Below are positions 35,408 to 44,528 of a stretch of DNA of 64,000 nt, piece by piece. A program made the translations under genes and the position numbers. Position 1 is the first letter of the stretch; each line of letters opens with the position of its first letter. This DNA comes from Natronospira proteinivora (GTDB taxonomy: Bacteria; Pseudomonadota; Gammaproteobacteria; Natronospirales; Natronospiraceae), in contig NZ_JALJYF010000002.1 in NCBI RefSeq assembly GCF_024170465.1, positions 558,001-622,000 of the forward strand, given 5' to 3'. Under the pieces are notes generated by a model that searched no databases, was not told where the DNA came from, and worked only from the letters and a program-made list of their open reading frames with translations.

Positions 35408-36010
35408 ATGGGGAATCTGGGGCGCATCTTTCTGGCCGGCCTGGCCGCATTGGTGCCGGCGGTGGTCACCATATGGCTGGCCTTGTGGCTGATTTTCACT
35501 GCGGAAAGCGGTCTGGGCTGGCTGGTCCGATGGGTCATTCCGGATGAGTATTACATGCCGGGTACCGGTGTGGTGCTGGCCATCCTACTGGTATTCGCCG
35601 TGGGGCTGCTCACCCGCACTGAACCTATTCGTCAGCTGTTTGGCCTGGGCGGAGCGATCATGGATCGCATCCCTTTGGTGAAGACAGTCTACGGAGCCTT
35701 CCGGGATCTGATGCAATTCATCGCCGGCGACCGCAAAACCCAATTCAACAAGGTGGTCATGGTTCAACCAAGCCCGGACCCTGACGTTGAATTGATCGGT
35801 TTTGTTACCCGGGAGGATTTCAGTGGCTTGCCGGACGGCATCGGCGGCGAGGACCGCGTCGCGGTCTACATGCCCATGAGTTACCAAGTGGGGGGCTACA
35901 CCTTGTTTCTGCCGAGGGAGCGGGTTCGTCCGGTGGATATCTCCATGGAAGACGCCATGCGCATGGCGCTCACCGCCGGTATGTCCGTGAAAAAAGACGA
36001 TCTGGGTTAA
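35408..36010 (+). CDS. DUF502 family membrane protein (first of two)
   Basis: A 200-residue protein with two N-terminal membrane helices (about 5-30 and 50-70) and the family's central segment AIMDRIPLVKTVYGAFRDLMQF. VGFVTRED-like and VYMPMSYQVGGYTLFLPRERV follow. The start ATG at 35408 has GGGAG upstream; a TTG two codons earlier is less likely. It is nine bases before a second DUF502 gene, so the two are probably made together. The family has no established function. Confidence 0.88.
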   Translation: MGNLGRIFLAGLAALVPAVVTIWLALWLIFTAESGLGWLVRWVIPDEYYMPGTGVVLAILLVFAVGLLTRTEPIRQLFGLGGAIMDRIPLVKTVYGAFRDLMQFIAGDRKTQFNKVVMVQPSPDPDVELIGFVTREDFSGLPDGIGGEDRVAVYMPMSYQVGGYTLFLPRERVRPVDISMEDAMRMALTAGMSVKKDDLG

Positions 36011-36019
36011 GACAGGGTC

Positions 36020-36607
36020 ATGCGATCATTACTGAAATCATTGGGACGCCATTTTCTTCTGGGCCTGATCACCCTGCTGCCACTGGGTCTGATCCTTTAT
36101 GTCCTGGCCCTGTTTCTGCGGGCGGCCGAGTCCATCATGGGCGGGCTGCTGGCGGACTGGCTGCCGCCAGGCTGGTACTGGCCGGGCATGGGACTGCTCA
36201 GCGGGCTGTTGCTGATTCTCTTGGCGGGGGTGCTGGCGGCTAGCTGGGTGGGGCCCTTGATGGGCCGTTGGGTCGGCCGCCGCGTTAGCCGCCTGCCGCT
36301 GCTGGGCAGGGTCTATACCACTCTGCACCGCTTTTTTTCCCGTCTGGGCTCGGATACGCCGGCCGGGTTCAGGGAGGTGGTCTTCGTGCCGCTGCAGGAA
36401 GGCGGTGGCCGAATCGGCCTGATCGTGGACCGACAGCCATTGCGCTACGGCGCCGATGGCCGGGCCCTGGTCCCGGTCTATTTCCCCAAGCCCTTCCAGC
36501 CCGGCGGTGATTTCGAACTGGTCCCGGCGGACCGCCTGGAACACTGCAAACTCTCCGTGGACGAGGCCCTGGGCCTGGTCCTCACCGGGGGCCTGGCCAG
36601 AGACTGA
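36020..36607 (+). CDS. DUF502 family membrane protein (second of two)
   Basis: A 195-residue paralogue of its upstream neighbour. It has two N-terminal helices (about 10-33 and 53-78), RLPLLGRVYTTLHRFF in place of the first copy's IPLVKTVYGAFRDLMQF, then VVFVPLQEGG, LVPVYFPKPFQPGG and the end VDEALGLVLTGG. The duplicated pair differs enough to suggest an old duplication. Function unknown. Confidence 0.85.
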   Translation: MRSLLKSLGRHFLLGLITLLPLGLILYVLALFLRAAESIMGGLLADWLPPGWYWPGMGLLSGLLLILLAGVLAASWVGPLMGRWVGRRVSRLPLLGRVYTTLHRFFSRLGSDTPAGFREVVFVPLQEGGGRIGLIVDRQPLRYGADGRALVPVYFPKPFQPGGDFELVPADRLEHCKLSVDEALGLVLTGGLARD

Positions 36608-36640
36608 GGGCTGGCGCCCCTCCCATGGGCACAGCGAGCA

Positions 36641-37153
36641 TTACCCGGATTCCGGAGTATCGGGTTTGCGCGGACGCCGCGGGCCACGCCGGGGTCGGCG
36701 ACCCGGCCCGCGGCGGGCGGAACGGGGCAGGCGGTCACCGGTTTCCCGGGCCACCCAGCGCAGGATTTGACGCACCCGCGGGGAGCTCAGGTCCCAGGCC
36801 TCTTCCAGGGTTACCCAGCGATATTCATTGTGTTCCGGACAACCCAGCTCCGGCACCACAGGCAGATCCACCTTCTCGGTGGCGGTCCGGGCCAGATAGT
36901 AGCGAGCAATCTTGCCGCGATTATAAGGACCGGTTTCCCGGTATTGCTCCCCCCAATGGAAATCCAGCTCCGTGATGGTGGTTTCCTCCTCCACCTCACG
37001 GATGGCCGCCTCCAGCGGGGTTTCGCCTTCCTCAACCTTGCCCTTGGGAAAATCCCAGTGGTTCCAGGCACGCAACAGCAGATATCGGCGACCGGCATCG
37101 GTTTCCCGAATGATGACGATGCCGGCGGAAAGTGGATCACCCAATGTAGTCAT
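36641..37153 (-). CDS. Nudix hydrolase (Ap4A-hydrolase-like) with basic tail
   Basis: A 170-residue Nudix protein opening like asymmetric diadenosine tetraphosphatases (SAGIVIIRE, WDFPKGKVEEGE). The Nudix box is GKVEEGETPLEAAIREVEEE then TTI. All catalytic glutamates are present, but the usual Gly before the final hydrophobic position is Thr. After about residue 140 comes a Pro/Arg/Gly-rich tail (RRGPGRRPRRGPRRPRK) unusual for the family, possibly binding nucleic acid. It is convergent with the DUF502 pair. Substrate cannot be fixed from sequence. Confidence 0.87.
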   Translation of the reverse strand: MTTLGDPLSAGIVIIRETDAGRRYLLLRAWNHWDFPKGKVEEGETPLEAAIREVEEETTITELDFHWGEQYRETGPYNRGKIARYYLARTATEKVDLPVVPELGCPEHNEYRWVTLEEAWDLSSPRVRQILRWVARETGDRLPRSARRGPGRRPRRGPRRPRKPDTPESG

Positions 37154-37208
37154 GGCCCCAGTATAGCGCCGATGGTCCCCGGATTGTCGCCGATGGGCCG
37201 CTTCAAGC

Positions 37209-39719
37209 TTATTCCTCCCGCAACACGATCAGGGGAGAACGAGTCACCACACGACGACTAGCGAACCAGCCCGCAATCGCCAGCAGCAGCGCGCCTATCA
37301 GCATGACACCCGGAATCAGCCACAAAGGAGGCTGGTAGTCGATCTCGAAGACCTGCCAGGCCAGCAACCAGCCGGCCACTGTTGCCCCCAGCCCCGCCAG
37401 CAAGCCCGCCAGGGCCCCGGCGGCGCCAAACTCGGTGGCGACCATGGCATAGACATGACGCTTGCGCCCGCCAAGCGCACGCAGCAAGGCGCTTTCAAAG
37501 CGGCGCTGATCCCGGGAAGCCTGTACCGCAGCGAACAACACGGTCAACCCGGCCAGCAGGGTGAACAGAAACACGTATTCCACCGCCAGCGACGCCCGGT
37601 CAATGATGCTGCGGACCTGGTTCAGGATGCTCTCCACATCAATGATGGTGACACTGGGATAGGCCCGCACCAGATCCACCAGCTCGGTGCGAGCCTCGGA
37701 TGGAATATGAACCGCGCTGATGAAGGTGGCCGCACTCTCGGAGAGCACATCCGGTGGTGTCAGGAGAAAGAAATTGGTATTGAAGGAATCCCAGCGCACG
37801 CTACGCAGATTGTGAATGGTGAAGGTCTGCTCACGGCCGCCAATACGATAGCTCAGGCGATCCCCCAGCTCTACGCCCAGGGCTTCGGCGATGTCGGCTT
37901 CCAGGGAGATCAAGGGCTCACCGTGTTGGGACTCATCCCACCAATCCCCCTGGACCACGCGATTGTCCTCCTCCAGTTCGGCGGCCCAACTGAGATTGGC
38001 ATCCCGCTGGACAAAACGCTCGCCCCGCTGGCCGGGTAAATCGTACTCATCCACATCCATCTCGTTGATGGCCACCAGACGACCACGAACCAGGGCATTG
38101 AAACGAACCTCGTCGACACCCAGGGCCTGGAGTTCCTCGCGGATGCCGTCCCGTTCTCCGGGCTGGATATTAATCAGGAAATGATTGGGTGCATCCTCGG
38201 GCACGGTGGCCCGCCAACCATCCAGCAGATCCGCCCGGACGATGGTCAGCAAGGTGAGCACCATCAGACCCAGGCCAAAGGCCGTCATCATGGCCAGGCT
38301 GCGGCCTGGGTAGCGGGCCAGATTGCCCAGGCCCTGGCGCCAGGCACTGCCCATGCGCCCGCCCAGGCGCCGCAACAGGGTGACCAGAATCCATCCCCCG
38401 CCCAGCAACATGGCCAGGGTGGTCGCCCCGCCCAGAAGCACGGTAACCGCCAGTAGGGGATCCCGGGCCTGCCCGATCACCAAGCTGGCGATGGCGGCGA
38501 TGGCCAGACCATAGACCAGAACACTGCTGGGCTGCGGCGGCCCCAGTTCCCGGCGCAGCACCCGGGCCGGGGGCGTCCGGCGCAAACGCAATAGCGGTGG
38601 CAGGGCAAAGCCCGCCAGCAGAATCAGGGCCGTGCCCAGGCCGGTGGCCACCGGCGCCCAGGGTTGGGCGGCAGGCAGGCTTTCGCCGAACAGGGTACCG
38701 AGGATGTGCACCAGGCCCCACTGGGCCAGCCAACCGACAGCAATACCCAGGACCGCCCCCAGCAGGCCGATACCAATCAACTGGGAGATGTACAGGGTCA
38801 TGATTCGGGACTGACCCGTACCCAGGGTCTTCATGATGGCCACCGCGTCCAGGCGACGGCGGGCCCATTCCCGCGCCGAAAGCGCCACCGCCACCGCGGC
38901 CACCAGCACACTGACCAGGGCCGCCAGACCCAGGAACTGCTCGGCTCGCTGGATGGCTGCCCCGATCTGCTGTTGGCTGCTGCCCACATCCCGCAGTTGC
39001 TGCCCCTCACTGAGCTGTCCCTCAGCCCAGTCTCGCCAATCCCCCACCGGACCCCGATCGCCGGCCACCAGCAGGCGGTGGGTCATGCGGCTGCCCGGGC
39101 GCAGCAGCTCGGTGGCCGAGAGGGCATCGATATGAATCAGAACCGCCGGGGCCACATCGGCAAAGCCGATCCCTTGATCCGGCAGGGAGGCCACCACCCG
39201 GGTCACCGGGAAAGTGGTCTCGCCGATTTCAATCTCGTCACCCAGTGACAAGTCCAGGCGGGCCATGGCCCGCGCATCCACCCAGGCCTCGCCGGGCGCC
39301 ACGAATTCATTGGTGTCACGGGCCGGCTCAAAGGGGGCATCGCTGACCTGGATTCGCCCGCGCAGGGGATAAGCCGGCTCAACGGCCCGCAAATCCACCA
39401 GTTGGGTGGCGGCATCGCTGGCCACCACGGTAGGCAGGGTAATGGTGCGGGCCGTGCTCAGGCCCCGCTCGATGGCAGCGGCTTCGAACTGCTCGGGCAG
39501 AACGTCACGATCACTGAGTACCACATCGGCCGCCAGGGCTTCGGCCGCCCGACGCTCCATGGCCGCGCCCACCCGGTCGGTGAAAAAGCCCACCGCGGTA
39601 ATCGCGGTGACGGCAATCACCAAAGCCAGCAGCAGGACCGCCAGTTCACCGCCCCGCCATTCCCGCCGCAGCAGACGCAGACCCAGCAATGCCGCACTGC
39701 CCTCGCGGCGACCGCTCAC
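37209..39719 (-). CDS. ybbP: ABC transporter permease, YbbP-like (FtsX family)
   Basis: An 836-residue permease with two FtsX-type modules, each a large periplasmic loop bounded by helices: one helix near residue 25-45, clusters near 280-440 and at the C terminus. It resembles E. coli YbbP, the partner of YbbA beside tesA, proposed to act on envelope lipids or lipoproteins. The open frame begins earlier, but the GTG at 39719 overlaps the ybbA stop as GTGA and starts just before LLGLRLLRREWRGGELAVLL, so it is the better start. The family contains MacB/LolC-like mechanotransmission proteins; the substrate is unknown. Confidence 0.87.
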   Translation of the reverse strand: MSGRREGSAALLGLRLLRREWRGGELAVLLLALVIAVTAITAVGFFTDRVGAAMERRAAEALAADVVLSDRDVLPEQFEAAAIERGLSTARTITLPTVVASDAATQLVDLRAVEPAYPLRGRIQVSDAPFEPARDTNEFVAPGEAWVDARAMARLDLSLGDEIEIGETTFPVTRVVASLPDQGIGFADVAPAVLIHIDALSATELLRPGSRMTHRLLVAGDRGPVGDWRDWAEGQLSEGQQLRDVGSSQQQIGAAIQRAEQFLGLAALVSVLVAAVAVALSAREWARRRLDAVAIMKTLGTGQSRIMTLYISQLIGIGLLGAVLGIAVGWLAQWGLVHILGTLFGESLPAAQPWAPVATGLGTALILLAGFALPPLLRLRRTPPARVLRRELGPPQPSSVLVYGLAIAAIASLVIGQARDPLLAVTVLLGGATTLAMLLGGGWILVTLLRRLGGRMGSAWRQGLGNLARYPGRSLAMMTAFGLGLMVLTLLTIVRADLLDGWRATVPEDAPNHFLINIQPGERDGIREELQALGVDEVRFNALVRGRLVAINEMDVDEYDLPGQRGERFVQRDANLSWAAELEEDNRVVQGDWWDESQHGEPLISLEADIAEALGVELGDRLSYRIGGREQTFTIHNLRSVRWDSFNTNFFLLTPPDVLSESAATFISAVHIPSEARTELVDLVRAYPSVTIIDVESILNQVRSIIDRASLAVEYVFLFTLLAGLTVLFAAVQASRDQRRFESALLRALGGRKRHVYAMVATEFGAAGALAGLLAGLGATVAGWLLAWQVFEIDYQPPLWLIPGVMLIGALLLAIAGWFASRRVVTRSPLIVLREE

Positions 39720-40417
39720 GCGGGCACCCCGGCATCCAGCAAACGGCCATCTTCCAGGGCCACCCGATGATGGCAACGCTCAGCCAGGCGCTCATCATGG
39801 GTGACCAGCACCAGGGTGGTGCCATCAGCCTCGTTCATCTCGAAAATCAGGTCACGAATCTTCTCGCCCGTCCGATTATCCAGGTTGCCGGTGGGTTCGT
39901 CGGCAAACAGCAGGCGGGGCGCCGTGGCGAAAGCCCGGGCAATGGCCACCCGTTGCTGCTCACCGCCGGACAGTTGCCGGGGATAATGATCGGCCCGGGC
40001 CGACAGACCCACCCGGTCCAGGGCCGAGCGGGCTCGTTCCCGGGGCCGGGCCTGACTGTTGAGTTCAATCGGCAACATGACATTTTCCAACGCGGTCAGA
40101 CCGGGCAGGAGGTGAAAAGCCTGAAAGACGAAACCCAATTGCCGGGCCCGAATCGCCGCCCGGCCATCTTCATCCAGCTCGGTAATACAATCACCGCCCA
40201 GCTCGATTCGCCCCCGGGTGGGCAGATCCAGCCCCGCCAACAGGCCGAGCAAGGTACTTTTGCCCGACCCTGAGGCACCAACAATGGCCAGACTGTCACC
40301 GGCCGGCACGCTCAGGCTGACATTATCCACAATGGTCAGCGACCCACCGGGACTGCTAACCTCTTTGCTCACTCCCACCGCCCGGAGGACGGTCATGCCG
40401 CGATTACTTTCGCTCAT
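39716..40417 (-). CDS. ybbA: ABC transporter ATP-binding protein YbbA
   Basis: A 233-residue ATPase of the LolD/MacB-type class. It has Walker A GASGSGKST, the Q-loop GFVFQAFHLLPGLTALENV, signature LSGGEQQRVAIARA, Walker B LLFADEPTGNLD and the switch His in VLVTHDE. The start ATG at 40417 has AGGAG about 9 nt upstream, inside the tesA coding region. The alternative ATG at 40396 lacks a ribosome-binding site. With this start the gene overlaps divergent tesA by 23 bp. Confidence 0.92.
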   Translation of the reverse strand: MSESNRGMTVLRAVGVSKEVSSPGGSLTIVDNVSLSVPAGDSLAIVGASGSGKSTLLGLLAGLDLPTRGRIELGGDCITELDEDGRAAIRARQLGFVFQAFHLLPGLTALENVMLPIELNSQARPRERARSALDRVGLSARADHYPRQLSGGEQQRVAIARAFATAPRLLFADEPTGNLDNRTGEKIRDLIFEMNEADGTTLVLVTHDERLAERCHHRVALEDGRLLDAGVPA

Positions 40418-41030
40418 TACTGCAGCTCTCCTGCTGTTTGTGGCCCTGCCCGCCCCGTCTGCCACGGCATCGGAGGGGCCGATTCTGGTGATCGGCGACA
40501 GTCTGAGCGCCGATTACGGTTTCGATCGTGGCAGCGGCTGGGTCAGCCTGCTGGAAGACCGTCTGCGTGAACAGGACCATGATCGCATGGTTATCAATGC
40601 GGCGATCAGTGGTGACACCACCCGCAGTGGTCGTGCCCGCCTGCCCGAGGCCCTGTCGGAGTACGAACCGGCCATCGTGATCATCCAACTGGGCGGCAAC
40701 GACGGCCTCCGGGGCCTGCCCATCGAGGAAGCCCGAAGCAATCTCGACACCATGATCGAAACCGCCCTGGCGGCCGAAGCCCGGGTCATCCTGGTGGGGG
40801 TGCGCATGCCCCCCAACTATGGACGGCGGTATACCGAAGCGTTCGCGCAAATGTATCAGGACTTGGCCGAACACCATGATATCGTCTTGGTGCCCCGCGT
40901 GCTGGAGGGTGTTGCCGAGCGGGAAGACCTGATGCAATCGGATGGCATTCACCCCACCGCCGAAGCCCAGCCCATCATCCTGGACAATATCTGGTCGGCC
41001 CTGAAAGGGCTGCTCACCGACCCAAGCTGA
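40395..41030 (+). CDS. tesA: Acyl-CoA thioesterase I / lysophospholipase (GDSL esterase)
   Basis: A 211-residue periplasmic SGNH hydrolase. The N-terminal signal peptide (MPRLLSLITAALLLFVALPA) is followed by the four blocks of the family: IGDSLSADYG (nucleophile Ser), INAAISGDTT, IQLGGNDGLRG and DGIHPTAEAQ (catalytic Asp and His). The start ATG at 40395 has GGAGGA 7 nt upstream. It is divergent from ybbA as in E. coli, but here the two coding regions overlap at their 5' ends. Confidence 0.95.
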   Translation: MPRLLSLITAALLLFVALPAPSATASEGPILVIGDSLSADYGFDRGSGWVSLLEDRLREQDHDRMVINAAISGDTTRSGRARLPEALSEYEPAIVIIQLGGNDGLRGLPIEEARSNLDTMIETALAAEARVILVGVRMPPNYGRRYTEAFAQMYQDLAEHHDIVLVPRVLEGVAEREDLMQSDGIHPTAEAQPIILDNIWSALKGLLTDPS

Positions 41031-41111
41031 CACCCCCGCCTCGAGCCAGCCCGGCTGGCTGCCCCGGCTCGCACCATGGTTGTGAGCCATGGGCGCCCGT
41101 GGGCTGAAAAT

Positions 41112-41158
41112 TTAACTGGACTTAAATTATACAAATATTATACCCTTCGTACACTTTC
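41112..41158 (+). promoter_or_regulatory. Candidate LitR/CarH operator and promoter of the FAD-DUF1365-cfa operon
   Basis: Three tandem 11-bp units lie in an AT-rich stretch: ATTATACAAAT (41126-41136), ATTATACCCTT (41137-41147) and CGTACACTTTC (41148-41158). The first two share ATTATAC exactly and the third keeps T and AC in register. As I recall, CarH binds direct repeats with an 11-bp period of the form nnTnnACAn, and these fit. Promoter-like hexamers (TTAACT at 41112, TATTAT at 41136) overlap the repeats. The same octamer ATTATACA appears inverted at the litR promoter. Confidence 0.55.
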
Positions 41159-41192
41159 TTGGCACTGACCCTCCCCGAGGGCGAGGCAAACC

Positions 41193-42521
41193 ATGCGCAT
41201 CGCGGTGATTGGCGGCGGTATATCCGGTCTGGGCAGCGCTTGGTTACTGACTCGGGATCATGAGGTGACGCTCTACGAGGCAGGACCACGGGCCGGTGGG
41301 CACAGCAACACCGTGAGCGTCAAAGAGGCCGGCCGAGATATTCCCGTGGATACCGGATTCATCGTCTTCAATGAACGCAACTATCCCCATCTTTGCGCTC
41401 TGTTCAGGACCCTGGACGTGGCCAGCCATGACAGCGATATGTCCTTTTCCGCCTCCCTGGGGCAGGGCCGGCTGGAATACGCCGGAGACAATCTACTGAA
41501 GCTATTCGCCCAGCCGGCCAACCTGCTGCGACCCAGCCATTGGCGGATGTTGCGCGAGATCCTTCGCTTCAACCGAACCGCGTTGGACTGGCTGGCCCAA
41601 TCGCCGGGAGAAGACAAGCCGCTGGGCGAGTTCCTGCGCCAGCATGATTTTGCCCGGGAACTGAGTGAGCGCTATCTGCTGCCCATGGCGGCGGCCATCT
41701 GGTCGGCCCCCATGAGCCGGATACGAGATTTTCCGGCCAGTCGCTTTCTCCGTTTTTTTCGCAATCACGGTCTGCTGCAAGTGAGTGAGCGGCCCCAGTG
41801 GAAAACGGTGGCGGGGGGCAGTCAGTACTACGTGGAGAAAATCGTGAAGGCCTTGGGCAAAGACATTCTGCTGGATACTACGGTTAAATCGATTGAACGC
41901 AGCCCCCGGGGGGTTGTGGTACGGGATCATCGCGGTGGCGAGGCAGAGTTCGACCAGGTCATCCTGGCCAGTCACGCCGACCAAAGCCTGTCCATGCTCA
42001 GTGATGCGGATGCCGAGGAATACGGAATCCTCTCGGCTTTTCAATTCCAGCCCAACAAGGCCTATCTGCACAGTGACTCGGCGCTCATGCCTCGGCGACG
42101 ACGGGTCTGGGCTTCATGGAATTACCTGGCTGAGTCGTCCGTTGACGGTGAACAGCGGGTGTCTGTCAGTTATTGGATGAATCGATTGCAGGCACTGAAT
42201 AGTCAGCGAAACTACTTCGTCACTCTGAATCCACCACGGCCACCGTCCCGCGGCTTGACCTGGTATGAATGCGATTATGACCACCCCGTCTTTGATCAAA
42301 AGGCGGTGGCCGCACAGGAGCGACTGGGCGAGATTCAAGGGCGGGGCGGTATCTGGTACGCCGGTGCCTGGACCGCCTATGGCTTTCACGAGGACGGATT
42401 CCGCTCCGCACTTGATGTGGTCAATGCAATGGGGGTCAAGGCACCCTGGCAAGCCACCACCCATGAGCAAACACCCGCCGATACGGCCCCGACCCCACCG
42501 GTAATGGCGAAGGAGGCCTGA
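41193..42521 (+). CDS. FAD-dependent amine-oxidase-like protein (COG2907)
   Basis: A 442-residue flavoprotein with the N-terminal dinucleotide fold IAVIGGGISGLGSAWLL, the second FAD strand VTLYEAGPRAGGHSNTV, and C-terminal GIWYAGAWTAYGFHEDGFRSAL, which closes the FAD site. It is the first gene of a tight operon with DUF1365 and a cyclopropane-synthase-like methyltransferase, one base from the next gene. Such trios are known in light- or singlet-oxygen-induced regulons, and a fatty-acid-modifying role is proposed for some. The exact reaction is unproven. GAGG lies 7 nt before the ATG. Confidence 0.88.
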   Translation: MRIAVIGGGISGLGSAWLLTRDHEVTLYEAGPRAGGHSNTVSVKEAGRDIPVDTGFIVFNERNYPHLCALFRTLDVASHDSDMSFSASLGQGRLEYAGDNLLKLFAQPANLLRPSHWRMLREILRFNRTALDWLAQSPGEDKPLGEFLRQHDFARELSERYLLPMAAAIWSAPMSRIRDFPASRFLRFFRNHGLLQVSERPQWKTVAGGSQYYVEKIVKALGKDILLDTTVKSIERSPRGVVVRDHRGGEAEFDQVILASHADQSLSMLSDADAEEYGILSAFQFQPNKAYLHSDSALMPRRRRVWASWNYLAESSVDGEQRVSVSYWMNRLQALNSQRNYFVTLNPPRPPSRGLTWYECDYDHPVFDQKAVAAQERLGEIQGRGGIWYAGAWTAYGFHEDGFRSALDVVNAMGVKAPWQATTHEQTPADTAPTPPVMAKEA

Positions 42522-42522
42522 G

Positions 42523-43335
42523 ATGCTTGCCTCCAGCCTCTATCCGGGACGAGTCATGCACCGACGCAAAGTGCCCCGGGCCTACCGCTTCAACTATTCG
42601 GTGTTCGGCCTGCTCATCGATATCGATGAGCTGAACGCCATTGAAAGCCATTGCCGGCTCTTTTCCCGCAACCGCTTCAACTTGATCGCTTTTCATGACC
42701 GGGATTTTGGCCCTCGGGATGGCAGCGATCTGCGTCACTGGGCAGAGGCAAGCCTGGGGCGCGCTGGTCTCAAACCCAGCGGCGGCCCGATCCGGGTTCT
42801 GTGTTTTCCCCGGGTGCTGGGCTATGGCTTCAACCCCCTGTCCGCCTGGTTCTGCCACAGGGACGATGACTCGATTCAGGCGGTCATTCTGGAAGTGCGT
42901 AATACCTTCGGGGAAAAGCATCAATACGTGATCAACGCCGATGAGCATTCCGACTTCGCCTGGCCTCATCATTGGTCGGCCGACAAGGCTTTTCATGTGT
43001 CCCCTTTTATTGGCCCTGAAGCCCACTACCGCTTTTTCCTGCAGCCGCCGGGCGAACAATTTCTCTTGCGCATCGAGGAAAGCTGGGACAGCCCGGACAG
43101 TGATGACGCCCCCCAGATGCTTGCCAGCTGGTCGGGAAAACGCCGCCCCCTGAATGACCGCGGCCTTTTGACCATGTCCCTGAAAGTGCCGTTTCAGGGA
43201 CTCAAGATCATCGCCCTGATTCACTGGCATGCCCTGAAGCTGTGGCTTCGGGGTGTGCCCTTTCATTCCAAGCCGCGTCCCCCGGAGAAGGAGGTATCGG
43301 CCACATGTCCGCAAGATACGAACTACAAAAGATGA
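42523..43335 (+). CDS. DUF1365 family protein (COG3496)
   Basis: A 270-residue DUF1365 protein. The conserved opening SLYPGRVMHRRKVPRAYRF, then YSVFGLLIDIDEL, RVLCFPRVLGYGFNPLSAWF and FHVSPFIGPEAHYRF are family landmarks. AAGGAGG precedes the ATG, which follows the upstream stop by one base. It nearly always accompanies the FAD protein and Cfa-like methyltransferase found on either side here. No biochemical function is known to me; membrane-lipid modification is inferred from context. Confidence 0.9.
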   Translation: MLASSLYPGRVMHRRKVPRAYRFNYSVFGLLIDIDELNAIESHCRLFSRNRFNLIAFHDRDFGPRDGSDLRHWAEASLGRAGLKPSGGPIRVLCFPRVLGYGFNPLSAWFCHRDDDSIQAVILEVRNTFGEKHQYVINADEHSDFAWPHHWSADKAFHVSPFIGPEAHYRFFLQPPGEQFLLRIEESWDSPDSDDAPQMLASWSGKRRPLNDRGLLTMSLKVPFQGLKIIALIHWHALKLWLRGVPFHSKPRPPEKEVSATCPQDTNYKR

Positions 43336-44528
43336 AGGGTGCCCGTCTCGGCCTGCCCCTGAAATTATTGCTGCGCGCGGCACGGCATCTGCGCCATGGC
43401 AGCCTGGAGATCCACATCCCGGGCCATCCTCCCCAGCTGTTCTCGGGAACGGAGGATGGACCTCACGGGGTACTCCAGATTCAGGATCCATCCTTTCTCA
43501 AAAGGCTGTTGAAACGGGGGGATATGGGCTTTGCCGAGGGCTATATGGCGGGCGAATGGAACACGCCGGATCTGGCGACACTGCTCAAATGCCTGGATCG
43601 AAACCTGGATGGCTTCGGGGTCCTGGAGCGAGGACGGATCATGCTCCGCTGGCTCAAGGTGCTCAAGCAGCGGGTTCTGCTTCGCAATAACCGCAGCGGC
43701 AGCCGGCGAAACATTGCCTATCACTATGACCTGGGTAACGACTTCTACCGTCTGTGGCTGGATCCAAGCATGACCTATTCAGCGGCCAATTTTACCGACG
43801 CCAGGCAGGACCTGAACGCGGCGCAGGCGAGAAAATACGAGCGCCTGCTGGATCTTTGCGGGGCCACCGAGAGTGATCATATTCTCGAGATCGGCTGTGG
43901 CTGGGGTGGATTCGCCCTGCATGCGGCCCGGGAACGAGGCTGCCGGGTCACCGGCCTGACCCTGTCCCGGGAGCAACAGGCCTGGGCCCGGGAAAAGGTC
44001 CGTGAGGCCGGCCTTGAGCATAGAATCGAGATTCGCCTTCAGGACTACCGGGATGTGAGTGAGACGTTTGATCACATCGTCTCCATCGAAATGTTCGAGG
44101 CGGTGGGGGAAGCCTATTGGCCGGTCTATTTTCAAACCGTGCATGACCGGCTCAAGCCCGGTGGTCGGGCGGCCCTGCAGGTCATCACCATTGATGATTC
44201 CGAGTTCGAACGCTATCGGCGGGATGTGGACTTTATCCGTCAATACATCTTCCCAGGCGGCATTCTGCCCTCTGTCTCGGTGTTTGAACAGCAATGCCGA
44301 CAGGCCGGTCTGAGCCTGTCCCACCGTGAGTTCCATGGAAGCGATTATGCTCACACCCTGGCCTGCTGGGCCCAGCGCTTCAAACAGGCCGAATCATCCG
44401 TGAAGGCCCAGGGGTTCGACGAGCGTTTTATACGCATGTGGCATTACTACCTGGCCTATTGCGAGGCGGGCTTTCGTAACGGTCGCATCGATCTCATGCA
44501 GACCGTGTTGCAGTCCCGTCTTCGATGA
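43305..44528 (+). CDS. cfa: Cyclopropane-fatty-acyl-phospholipid synthase family methyltransferase
   Basis: A 407-residue SAM-dependent enzyme of the CFA synthase/UfaM group, which transfers a methyl or methylene group to unsaturated acyl chains of membrane lipids. The N-terminal lipid-binding half includes GDMGFAEGYMAGEW. The catalytic half has NIAYHYDLGNDFYRLWLDPSMTYS-type sequence (YHYDLGNDFYRLWLD), the SAM loop LEIGCGWGGFA, IVSIEMFEAVGE and YIFPGGILPS. Its start overlaps the DUF1365 stop by 31 bp, with a near-perfect AAGGAGGT ribosome-binding site. In Rhodobacter a Cfa-like methylase acts in furan fatty acid synthesis; whether this one makes cyclopropane or methylated products is open. 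Confidence 0.9.
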   Translation: MSARYELQKMKGARLGLPLKLLLRAARHLRHGSLEIHIPGHPPQLFSGTEDGPHGVLQIQDPSFLKRLLKRGDMGFAEGYMAGEWNTPDLATLLKCLDRNLDGFGVLERGRIMLRWLKVLKQRVLLRNNRSGSRRNIAYHYDLGNDFYRLWLDPSMTYSAANFTDARQDLNAAQARKYERLLDLCGATESDHILEIGCGWGGFALHAARERGCRVTGLTLSREQQAWAREKVREAGLEHRIEIRLQDYRDVSETFDHIVSIEMFEAVGEAYWPVYFQTVHDRLKPGGRAALQVITIDDSEFERYRRDVDFIRQYIFPGGILPSVSVFEQQCRQAGLSLSHREFHGSDYAHTLACWAQRFKQAESSVKAQGFDERFIRMWHYYLAYCEAGFRNGRIDLMQTVLQSRLR

